Of a DNA stretch of 6,611 nt, positions 1-5,952 are shown piece after piece. The stretch is from SIG440 sp045592585 (GTDB taxonomy: Bacteria; Bacillota; Clostridia; Monoglobales; Monoglobaceae). The position numbers were made by a program, and so were the translations under genes. The notes under the pieces were generated by a model that worked only from the letters and a program-made list of their open reading frames with translations, was not told the origin of the DNA and made no database searches. Every line of letters begins with the position of its first letter. Position 1 is the stretch's first letter. Location of the stretch: contig JAZNVB010000107.1 in NCBI GenBank assembly GCA_045592585.1, positions 1-6,611 on the forward strand. Reading direction: 5' to 3'.

Positions 1-244
1 GAGCACAGCCATTGATGAGAAAATTGCTCTTTATGCACAAAATGCCAATAACGAAACAACAATCGAAAATCTTGTTATGGCAAAAGGTTTTAATGATTGT
101 GTTGCCTTTGTTGATGAAGACGGGGTAAGTGTTGTGGTAAATGCAGAAAAGCTTGACTCGGCAAGTGTAGCAAAAATCAAAGACATAATAATAGGTCAGA
201 CAGGAGTAATGGCAACAAAAATTAAAATATCCTGCAAGAATTAA
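1..244 (+). CDS. spoIIIAH: Stage III sporulation protein AH-like, C-terminal part (5' truncated by window edge)
   Basis: An open frame enters from the left edge (first full codon at position 2) and ends at TAA 242-244, giving 80 residues. The visible part has the pattern of the extracytoplasmic SpoIIIAH domain: an acidic helix, 'ENLVMAKGF' (residues 22-30 of the fragment), a beta-strand 'VAFVDEDGVSVVV', then a helix leading into 'IIIGQTG' (62-68) and a final strand 'KIKIS'. In the known family this domain resembles the YscJ/FliF ring-forming fold. SpoIIIAH sits in the mother-cell membrane and binds SpoIIQ across the engulfment space to form the feeding channel of the developing spore. The N-terminal membrane anchor lies outside the window and cannot be checked. 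In most spore formers this is the last gene of the spoIIIAA-AH operon, which fits the terminator directly behind it. It appears unrelated in function to the sugar genes downstream. Confidence 0.8.
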   Translation, partial: STAIDEKIALYAQNANNETTIENLVMAKGFNDCVAFVDEDGVSVVVNAEKLDSASVAKIKDIIIGQTGVMATKIKISCKN

Positions 245-279
245 AGAACAGCCATCCAAAATTTTTGGATGGCTGTTTT
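245..279. terminator. Bidirectional intrinsic terminator between convergent genes
   Basis: Arms 247-260 and 264-277 are perfectly complementary (14 bp, core CAGCCATCC / GGATGGCTG) around a 3-base loop. The stem can extend to 245-279 with a G-T wobble. The + strand continues into a short T run (276-279) and the - strand into TTCTTTAATT, so the hairpin could stop both the spoIIIAH-like transcript and the AraC-family transcript. It begins immediately after the TAA of the first gene. The right arm reaches the first bases of the - strand stop codon (278-280). The U tracts are modest on both sides, so efficiency is uncertain. Confidence 0.8.
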
Positions 280-1084
280 ATCTGTATTGTGACGGAGCTT
301 TCCCTTTAATTTTTTTAAAAACAGTGCAAAAATAATTCTGATTTTCAAAACCAAGCTTTTCGGCAACTTCCTTTACTGACATATTTCCATTTAGCATTGG
401 GACGGCATAGTTTATTTTCATCTGATTGTAGTATGAAATAACGCCCATTCCCGAATATTTTGAAAAAATCTTTACCAGATTTGCCTTGCTCATGCTGCAA
501 AGCATGGCAATTTCGTCAAGTGAAAGACTTTTATCAAGATTATTTTCGAGAACGTTCACTATCATTGCGTAGCTTTTTGCAGTTTTTCCCTGATATATTT
601 CTTTAGTAAGTGCCTTTTGGGATATTGCTTCAAGGAAAAAAGACTCCAGCGTTTTAATTATAATTTGTGATTTTATTTCACAGTTTACACGCGATTGTGT
701 AATATGACCTCCTTTGAATATGTATACTGAATGCATTTCCTCAAGAAGGTTATTTATTTTATTAAGATCCTTAACCTCAAAAATTTTGGAGGTATACGAG
801 GGCATATTTTCGGCGGTAAAAGTAAAAATAATAAATTCGGAGGTTTTGTCCTCGTTCCACAAACGATGAAATTCCCAAGGCTCGTGAAGGATTGCCTGAC
901 CTTGTTTCAGGATAAAAGCATTAGTGTCGGCAACAATGCCTAATTTGCCCTTGGTTACGATAACAAATTCCCACATTTGATGTCGTTCTCCCGAAAAGGA
1001 GAAATCCTCCGGAATTTGCTGTTTAAAAATTGAGTAAAACGATTTGAATCTAAACTGATTGCTTAAATCAACCTTTTGATACAT
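278..1084 (-). CDS. AraC-family transcriptional regulator with N-terminal cupin sensor domain
   Basis: A 268-residue protein, a typical length for two-domain AraC/XylS regulators of sugar metabolism. Residues about 20-95 form a cupin-like ligand domain: H35, E39, a 'TKGKLGIV' turn, then 'GQAILHEPWEFHRLW' (62-76) with H67 and H73. Residues about 170-268 form the DNA-binding domain with two helix-turn-helix units: 'LSLDEIAMLCSMSKANLVKIF' near 187-207 and 'SVKEVAEKLGFENQNYFCTVF' at 236-256, ending in the family-typical 'KGKAPSQYR'. The ATG at 1084-1082 is supported by a - strand GAGGTG ribosome binding site (1094-1089), 4 bases upstream. The gene diverges from the oxidoreductase gene, with a good sigma-A promoter in the shared region, so control of its neighbours and autoregulation are likely (inference). 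The ligand is probably a sugar or sugar derivative, identity unknown. Activator versus repressor cannot be told from sequence. Confidence 0.93.
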   Translation of the reverse strand: MYQKVDLSNQFRFKSFYSIFKQQIPEDFSFSGERHQMWEFVIVTKGKLGIVADTNAFILKQGQAILHEPWEFHRLWNEDKTSEFIIFTFTAENMPSYTSKIFEVKDLNKINNLLEEMHSVYIFKGGHITQSRVNCEIKSQIIIKTLESFFLEAISQKALTKEIYQGKTAKSYAMIVNVLENNLDKSLSLDEIAMLCSMSKANLVKIFSKYSGMGVISYYNQMKINYAVPMLNGNMSVKEVAEKLGFENQNYFCTVFKKIKGKAPSQYR

Positions 1085-1118
1085 TTTACACCTCGAAAGT
1101 AGTTGAATTTGTAGAAAA

Positions 1119-1140
1119 AGTATTACATTTTGTATATACT
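1119..1140. promoter_or_regulatory. Near-palindromic operator candidate in the divergent promoter region
   Basis: AGTAT (1119-1123) pairs with ATACT (1136-1140), and TACA (1124-1127) pairs with TGTA (1131-1134), with a TTT centre and one unpaired base (T1135). The element covers the -35 box of the rightward promoter and lies just downstream of the leftward start site, a sensible place for a regulator acting on both genes. The first half includes an 11-base motif (TATTACATTTT, 1121-1131) that recurs upstream of the glycosidase gene at 2590-2600. AT-rich DNA yields such palindromes by chance, so binding by the AraC-family protein is inference. Confidence 0.4.
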
Positions 1141-1158
1141 TATAATTTTTCCTATATT
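1130..1158 (+). promoter_or_regulatory. Candidate promoter of the Gfo/Idh/MocA oxidoreductase gene
   Basis: TTGTAT (1130-1135) and TATATT (1153-1158) are separated by 17 bases, giving a predicted start near 1165 and a leader of about 40 bases to the ATG at 1207. The -35 box is weaker than consensus, as often seen for promoters that depend on an activator. A perfect TATAAT also occurs at 1141-1146 but has no reasonable -35 box at 16-18 bases. The -10 box lies only 3 bases from the -10 box of the opposing promoter (1162-1167). Confidence 0.5.
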
Positions 1159-1161
1159 AGA

Positions 1162-1190
1162 ATGATAACAGACAATTAAAAGTTTGTCAA
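1162..1190 (-). promoter_or_regulatory. Probable sigma-A promoter of the AraC-family regulator gene
   Basis: On the - strand a perfect TTGACA -35 box (1190-1185) is followed after exactly 17 bases by TATCAT (1167-1162), one mismatch from the TATAAT consensus. Transcription would start near 1155 and leave a leader of about 70 bases before the ATG at 1084. It is the best-matching promoter in the window. Its -35 box lies just upstream of the ribosome binding site of the divergent gene, so the two transcription units overlap in this region. Confidence 0.7.
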
Positions 1191-1206
1191 TGAAAGGGGA
1201 AACATT

Positions 1207-2499
1207 ATGAAAAAATTAAGAGCAGCGATTATGGGTTTTGGTTCTCGGGGAAAAAGCTATGGTGAGTATGCTCTCCAGCATCCTGAAGAACTGGAGATTG
1301 TTGCGGTGGCAGAGCCGGTTGAAGCTAAACGCGAGCAGGCAGTTAAAATGTTTAACATAAAGCCTGAGATGGCTTTTGATGATTGGAAGGCACTCATTGA
1401 GGTTCCGGATGTTGCTGATTTTATAATTCTTGCAACTCAGGACAAAATGCATTATGAACCTGCACTGGCAATAATTGAAAAGGGTTATGATATATTACTT
1501 GAAAAGCCCATGGCACCCACAGCGAAGGAATCCAAAGAAATAGCTGAAGCTGCCGAGAAAAAGGGTGTTAAAGTGGTTGTTTGCCATGTTTTAAGATATA
1601 CTGATTTCTGGGGAAAGGTTAAAGAAATTGTTGACAGCGGCACTCTGGGCGATATAATCGGAATTGAACATACTGAATGTGTTGGAAGCGTTCATCACAG
1701 TCACAGCTTTGCAAGAGGAAACTGGGGAAACACAGAAAGGTCTGCACCTATGATACTTGCAAAATCCTGTCACGATGCTGATTTAATTCAGTGGGTTTTA
1801 GGCGAAAAATGCACAAGGGTTAGTTCTTTTGGCTCGCTTATGCACTTCAAAAAGGAAAATATGCCAGAGGGCGCACCTGAAAGGTGTATTGAGGGTTGCC
1901 CCCACGGGGATGAATGCTTGTATAATGCTGTGAGATTTTATTATGATAAAAAATCTTTAAAATCTGTTATTACCAACAAGCCAAATCCGACAGACGAAGA
2001 TATTCTGGAGGCACTGAAAAACGGACCTTACGGCAAATGTGTTTACAACACTGATAACGATGTGGTTGACCATCAGGTTGTTAATATGGAATTTGAAAGC
2101 GGCTGTACAGTTTCGTTTATGATGAATTCTTTTGGTAAGCCCGGAAGACGTATGAGAATTTACGGCACAAAGGGAGAACTTCGCACAAGAGCAGGCGAAT
2201 GTGAAATCGAGGTTTATGACTTTTTTGATTATGACAGACTGGACCACGGACGAAAAGGCGAGTGGGAATGTAAGGTATATGACACAACCAAAGTCGGCGA
2301 ACATATAGATTCAGGTCACGGCGGCGGTGATGCAGGCATAATGAGAGACCTTATAAAATATCTCAGAGACGGCGAGAAGGCTGTATCAATATCTGACATA
2401 AGAACTTCTTATCTGAATCATCTGATTTGTTTTGCCGCTGAAGAATCAAGACTGACCGGCAAGGTAATCGATGTTGAAGAATACTCAAAGGAAGTTTAA
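1207..2499 (+). CDS. Gfo/Idh/MocA-family NAD(P)-dependent oxidoreductase, probably acting on a sugar
   Basis: A 430-residue protein. The N-terminal Rossmann fold carries the nucleotide-binding loop 'GFGSRGKS' (10-17), followed by 'ILATQDKMHYE' (74-84) and the family hallmark 'EKPMAPT' (99-105) with the expected catalytic Lys100. The C-terminal substrate domain has 'HSHSFARGNW' (164-173) and 'ILAKSCHDADL' (183-193). His189 and Asp192 match the usual HxxD, but the Asp expected four residues before the His is Ala185. A cysteine cluster C227, C231, C237 plus C278 (in 'GPYGKCVY', 273-280) could bind a metal. Enzymes of this superfamily oxidise or reduce sugars, inositols or glycosides with NAD(P). 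The exact substrate is not evident. ATG 1207 follows an AAAGGGG ribosome binding site (1193-1199). There is no signal peptide, so it is cytosolic. It is followed by its own terminator, so it is probably transcribed separately from the glycosidase genes or only partly with them. Confidence 0.93.
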   Translation: MKKLRAAIMGFGSRGKSYGEYALQHPEELEIVAVAEPVEAKREQAVKMFNIKPEMAFDDWKALIEVPDVADFIILATQDKMHYEPALAIIEKGYDILLEKPMAPTAKESKEIAEAAEKKGVKVVVCHVLRYTDFWGKVKEIVDSGTLGDIIGIEHTECVGSVHHSHSFARGNWGNTERSAPMILAKSCHDADLIQWVLGEKCTRVSSFGSLMHFKKENMPEGAPERCIEGCPHGDECLYNAVRFYYDKKSLKSVITNKPNPTDEDILEALKNGPYGKCVYNTDNDVVDHQVVNMEFESGCTVSFMMNSFGKPGRRMRIYGTKGELRTRAGECEIEVYDFFDYDRLDHGRKGEWECKVYDTTKVGEHIDSGHGGGDAGIMRDLIKYLRDGEKAVSISDIRTSYLNHLICFAAEESRLTGKVIDVEEYSKEV

Positions 2500-2516
2500 A
2501 CCATTAAATAGTTTAT

Positions 2517-2547
2517 GAAGACCGCATATTTTGCGGCCTTCTTTTTT
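2517..2547 (+). terminator. Rho-independent terminator after the oxidoreductase gene
   Basis: GAAG (2517-2520) pairs with CTTC (2538-2541), and CCGCA (2522-2526) pairs with TGCGG (2532-2536), with one A-C mismatch (2521/2537) and a 5-base loop. Six T bases follow (2542-2547). The hairpin starts 17 bases after the stop codon. It implies that the downstream glycosidase genes have their own promoter or are expressed by read-through. Confidence 0.85.
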
Positions 2548-2589
2548 AGAAAAAACTACGATAAAACGAAAAATTTCTTTAATTAAATC

Positions 2590-2616
2590 TATTACATTTT
2601 TTGGTTGAATGTTGTA
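2590..2616 (+). promoter_or_regulatory. Motifs shared with the AraC-family divergent control region (operator candidate)
   Basis: TATTACATTTT (2590-2600) is identical to 1121-1131. GTTGAATGTTGTA (2604-2616) matches GTTGAATTTGTA at 1102-1113 apart from one inserted base. In the first region the GTTGAAT element comes first, with 7 bases between the two. Here the order is reversed, with 3 bases between. Both regions lie directly upstream of genes plausibly under the same regulator. AraC-family proteins commonly bind pairs of half sites near promoters. The assignment to this regulator is inference. Confidence 0.4.
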
Positions 2617-2630
2617 CACTAAACTAAAAT
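2601..2630 (+). promoter_or_regulatory. Candidate promoter of the glycosidase operon
   Basis: TTGGTT (2601-2606) and TAAAAT (2625-2630) are separated by 18 bases, giving a start near 2637 and a leader of about 30 bases ahead of the AAGGAG ribosome binding site (2654-2659). The -35 match is weak, and other combinations are possible, for example TTGTAC at 2612-2617 with a non-consensus -10. That a promoter lies in 2548-2653 is more secure than its exact boxes, because a terminator sits upstream and a strong ribosome binding site downstream. Confidence 0.4.
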
Positions 2631-2645
2631 GAAAATAGTGTAAAA
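2612..2645. promoter_or_regulatory. Imperfect inverted repeat upstream of the glycosidase gene
   Basis: TTGTACACT (2612-2620) and AGTGTAAAA (2637-2645) are inverted copies with one mismatch in nine, separated by 16 bases. The pair spans the predicted -10 box and start site, where a repressor such as a LacI/GntR-type or the local AraC-type protein could act. As an RNA stem it would be weak. Its role as an operator is a guess from position and symmetry. Confidence 0.3.
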
Positions 2646-2668
2646 TTTTATATAAGGAGTAAGATATT

Positions 2669-5600
2669 ATGAATCCAAGTACAAATTATACACCTACTGA
2701 AAACGGGTTTTTAAACACCTGTTCCCAGGAGTATTTTAACCGTTTGCTTTACGGCTCACATGCCAATGATGATAAAGAAGATAAATTTGCCACCTTTGCA
2801 GGTGATGTTCCGCAGTTTATGGGCTCGGCAACCGACTGGACTGTTCATGACTGGTGCGACTTCGGAAAACGCGGAACACTTTCAAGCGGACTTTGTCTGA
2901 CCCCCGGTCAGCGTATAGGAGGAGCTACTGAAGTATCAGAATCCGGTGCACGGTGGTTTCATAACGCAGAAGATGTAGTTGCCGAATTCAAGAATGGCTG
3001 GATGGAGTATAAGCTATCCCATACATCAGACTATTTCCCCAATGTAATGGTGAATATTGAGGCATATCCGCTTCTTCCTGACGATGGTTTTTTAGTTCAT
3101 TACAGAATTACTACCGACCAGAGGGTGGTATTTGCTGCAGGCTTCGGCGGTATAACCGATTATTTTGGTAATTTCTGCAGAAGAAAATCTACAAGCCGTT
3201 ATTTCAGACCAAAGGACTGTGAGAAGAACGTTATAGAGCTTGGAAAAAAACGTGCTTGCGTTAGCCATCCAGGTGGTGCATCAATGCGTATTGGCACAAG
3301 CTTCCCGGCTGAAATTGAACTGGGTAGTGCAAAGGCGATGGCAGAGCTTTCACCGGCGCTGTTTTTGGGCAGCACTCCTGAAAATGCTGACGAAAGTGTT
3401 GTTAAAATCTCTGCAGTAATTGAGCAGGGTCAGGTTTTTGACGGTTTTATTGTTGCAATTCACAATACCGATGATGAAACATTGAATAAATGGCTGGCTA
3501 TGGAAGACCCAATGACATACATAAAACAGCAGATTTATGCAAAGCACGTGTGCATTAACCTTAACACTCCCGACCATCCCCTTGATTTGACAATTGCGCC
3601 AACTGTAATTGCTATGGATGCATCCTTTCACAGAAATTCCTTCCATCACGGAACATTTACATATCATTCGCCGTTTTTGGGATGGCGTGCCTTGTATGCG
3701 CCAACCACCCTGGGTTGGAGCGACAAGGTTGAAGCGGCAATGTCTGCACACCTTAATCAGATTGTAAAAAAGCCGGAGGGTGAAGAACGCGTGTGGTATG
3801 ACGGCAAGGGCGAGAGAGAAGCAGGCCCCGAGGCACCGTCACCATACCACCAGATTGAAAACACATACGGCTATCTGCCCTATTTCCTGGGCCTTGAGCT
3901 GCCCTATTACAATATGCAGGAATGTGCATTTGATATGATGCTTTATCATATCGAATGGTCAGGAAATCTTGAAATTGCAGAAAAGTATTTTGATGAATTC
4001 TGCGCAATGCTTGACTGGGAAGAACGAATCTTTGACCCCGACAACGACGGCTTGTATCAGAACTTCCTTAACACCTGGATTTCAGACGGTCACTCATACA
4101 ACGGTGCAGGCTGTGCACAGTCAAGTGCATATAACTACCGTGCAAATATGGTTATGGCAAAGATCGCAGAGCGTCTTGGCAAGCCAAGCGATGTATTTAT
4201 TAAGCGTGCAGAGAAAATCAAAAAGGCTATGAACGAAAAGCTGTGGCTGGCAAACAGCGGTGTTATCGCAGAGTCAATTGACACAATGGGCAACTGTCAG
4301 GTACATCCGTCACCCGAGCTTAATACCACATATCTTGCAATAGACTGTGGGGCCGTTAATGATTTCAGGGCATATACAATGCTTAAATATACCGAAAACT
4401 ATATCGAAAATATCACAACACCCGGCACAGGCGGACGTTTGGTATATTCTTCAAACTGGTATCCGAGAAAGTATTCAACCTGCGGACTTTTCCCTGCTGA
4501 AAATGCGTGTCTTGCCCTTGCTTATTATCAGCTGGGACTTGAAGAAAAGGGTAAAGAAATCCTTGACGGTCTTGTTGATTGCTATTTCACAGGTACAAAC
4601 CCCGGTATGGCATCGCACGTTCAATCTAACTTATGTACAGATACGGGAGATAATGATTTTACAGATGTATCAAGTACATATCTTCGTATGATGGTTGAGG
4701 GCTTGTTTGGTATCAGAATTAACAATCTTGACGGATGCGTTTCGATTGCACCTAATTTCCCAAAAGGTTGGGAGCACGCAAACCTTACTCTTAAGGATGT
4801 TTCACTTAACTACAATAGAACAGGCTGCATGGAAACATTTGATATTTACTGCGACAGAGCAGAAAAGAAGTGCATAAAGATACCTATGGTATCAACCGCT
4901 GTTGATGCCGTAATGCTTGATGGCGAAGTGATTCCTTATGAGATAAAGGCAGGAATTACAAAGAGCTTTATCGTGATTGAAACAGAAAAGCAAGGAAGAT
5001 TCCAGCTTCGCATTATGCACGGCAAGGGTGATGTTCCCACACTTAAGATTACCGATACTGTTCTTGCAGGTAACGATGTTGTATTTGAGATTAAGAACGC
5101 TGAATTTGTTGAATATCTTGATATTTGTGAAACTTTAGAGGATATAACAGTTGTTGGCAACAAGGTATACGCAAAAACCAAGAATATCGCAGGCCACCAC
5201 ACATTCTTTATTCGTGTTAAAGCGGGTCAGTATGATTCTTGGCTTGCAGCAGATTATGAGATTATTGAAAGAGATACCGAAAAGGCACCGGTTATTCCCG
5301 GAAGCACCTTCCAGCCGGTTGATATTTCAAAATTCTTTAACTGCAATATGACTGAAATTCACAATCAGGAATTCCTTAGTCCACGTCCAGAAGCATATTC
5401 AATCGGTCTGTTCCCCAATGGCCGTTATGCCTGGGAATGGAATCAGGGTGGACACAACAAGGTTGTCATTGACGACAGCGCACTCAGGGCGGCAAATGGT
5501 ATGATTTACACAAACTCAGGTATACCATTTATAACTCCTGCTGAAAATGAAAACATTGCCTGTGTTTCGCTGTGGGATAATTTCCCAACAGAAATTGCTA

Positions 5601-5929
5601 TTCCCCTTGAAGGTAAAGGTAATGAAATTGCGGTACTATTTGCGGCAACAACCAATGCAATGCAGTCATATGTTGAAAATGTTCGTATAACAGTTGAATA
5701 TGCAGATGGTGATGAAACCTCTGCAAAGCTTGTTTATCCCATCAACATTGATGACTGGCTGGTTTCTGCATTGCAAAAAGAAAACGAAACCTTCTATTTC
5801 AGCAAGTATAACCATGCAATTGTGCAAAGAATCAGTCTTGACCCCAATAAAACTCTTGCAAATATTAAAATCGAGGCAATTGCAAATGAAGTTATAATGG
5901 GCGTTATGGGCGTAAGTATAAGCAAATAA
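2669..5929 (+). CDS. DUF4450-type large putative glycoside hydrolase (six-hairpin core)
   Basis: A 1086-residue protein without a signal peptide or membrane segment. The N-terminal region (about 1-290) is beta-rich and carries the DUF4450-like opening 'YFNRLLYGSHA' (22-32) and 'FAGDVPQF' (43-50). Residues about 310-690 look like an (alpha/alpha)6 barrel: 'LGWRALYAPTTLGW' (337-350), 'DPDNDGLYQNFLNTWISDGHSY' within 456-477, 'AYNYRANMVMAKIAERLGK' (487-505) and 'CGLFPAENACLALAYYQLG' (605-623). D460, D473, E535 and E611 are candidate active-site acids, not established. About 700-870 form further beta domains. The C-terminal 880-1086 is a jelly-roll-like module with 'IDDSALR' (934-940), 'GIPF' (951-954) and 'SLWDNFP' (967-973), a pattern I recall from DUF4450 proteins. 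ATG 2669 follows AAGGAG (2654-2659) by 9 bases. It has 23 cysteines, compatible with the cytosol of an anaerobe. The substrate is unknown; it probably works with the downstream GH36-like protein. Other six-hairpin families (GH78- or GH116-like) are the main alternatives. Confidence 0.75.
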   Translation: MNPSTNYTPTENGFLNTCSQEYFNRLLYGSHANDDKEDKFATFAGDVPQFMGSATDWTVHDWCDFGKRGTLSSGLCLTPGQRIGGATEVSESGARWFHNAEDVVAEFKNGWMEYKLSHTSDYFPNVMVNIEAYPLLPDDGFLVHYRITTDQRVVFAAGFGGITDYFGNFCRRKSTSRYFRPKDCEKNVIELGKKRACVSHPGGASMRIGTSFPAEIELGSAKAMAELSPALFLGSTPENADESVVKISAVIEQGQVFDGFIVAIHNTDDETLNKWLAMEDPMTYIKQQIYAKHVCINLNTPDHPLDLTIAPTVIAMDASFHRNSFHHGTFTYHSPFLGWRALYAPTTLGWSDKVEAAMSAHLNQIVKKPEGEERVWYDGKGEREAGPEAPSPYHQIENTYGYLPYFLGLELPYYNMQECAFDMMLYHIEWSGNLEIAEKYFDEFCAMLDWEERIFDPDNDGLYQNFLNTWISDGHSYNGAGCAQSSAYNYRANMVMAKIAERLGKPSDVFIKRAEKIKKAMNEKLWLANSGVIAESIDTMGNCQVHPSPELNTTYLAIDCGAVNDFRAYTMLKYTENYIENITTPGTGGRLVYSSNWYPRKYSTCGLFPAENACLALAYYQLGLEEKGKEILDGLVDCYFTGTNPGMASHVQSNLCTDTGDNDFTDVSSTYLRMMVEGLFGIRINNLDGCVSIAPNFPKGWEHANLTLKDVSLNYNRTGCMETFDIYCDRAEKKCIKIPMVSTAVDAVMLDGEVIPYEIKAGITKSFIVIETEKQGRFQLRIMHGKGDVPTLKITDTVLAGNDVVFEIKNAEFVEYLDICETLEDITVVGNKVYAKTKNIAGHHTFFIRVKAGQYDSWLAADYEIIERDTEKAPVIPGSTFQPVDISKFFNCNMTEIHNQEFLSPRPEAYSIGLFPNGRYAWEWNQGGHNKVVIDDSALRAANGMIYTNSGIPFITPAENENIACVSLWDNFPTEIAIPLEGKGNEIAVLFAATTNAMQSYVENVRITVEYADGDETSAKLVYPINIDDWLVSALQKENETFYFSKYNHAIVQRISLDPNKTLANIKIEAIANEVIMGVMGVSISK

Positions 5930-5952
5930 AATTATTGGGAGGATAAAATTTT

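Noticed and set aside
731..943. Open frame on the + strand inside the AraC-family gene.
   Set aside because: It lies antisense to a well-supported gene, its product shows no recognisable domain, and its length is expected by chance in AT-rich coding DNA.
1141..1146. Perfect TATAAT as an alternative -10 box for the oxidoreductase gene.
   Set aside because: No acceptable -35 hexamer at 16-18 bases upstream, while TATATT at 1153-1158 has one at 17 bases.
1171..1188. Small inverted repeat GACAA / TTGTC in the leader of the oxidoreductase gene.
   Set aside because: Only 5 bp with an 8-base loop. The TTGTC arm is explained by the TTGACA box of the opposing promoter, so there is no need to invoke an RNA switch or operator.
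1957..2304. 115-codon open frame on the - strand within the oxidoreductase gene.
   Set aside because: The + strand frame is continuous and matches Gfo/Idh/MocA motifs throughout; the antisense product has no recognisable features.
2548..2668. Possible riboswitch or small RNA between the terminator and the glycosidase gene.
   Set aside because: The stretch is very AT-rich and has no GC-containing stems or recognisable aptamer core; promoter and operator signals explain it adequately.
3350..3751. 133-codon open frame on the - strand within the large glycosidase gene.
   Set aside because: It is a shadow of the + strand gene, with no sign of being a real protein.
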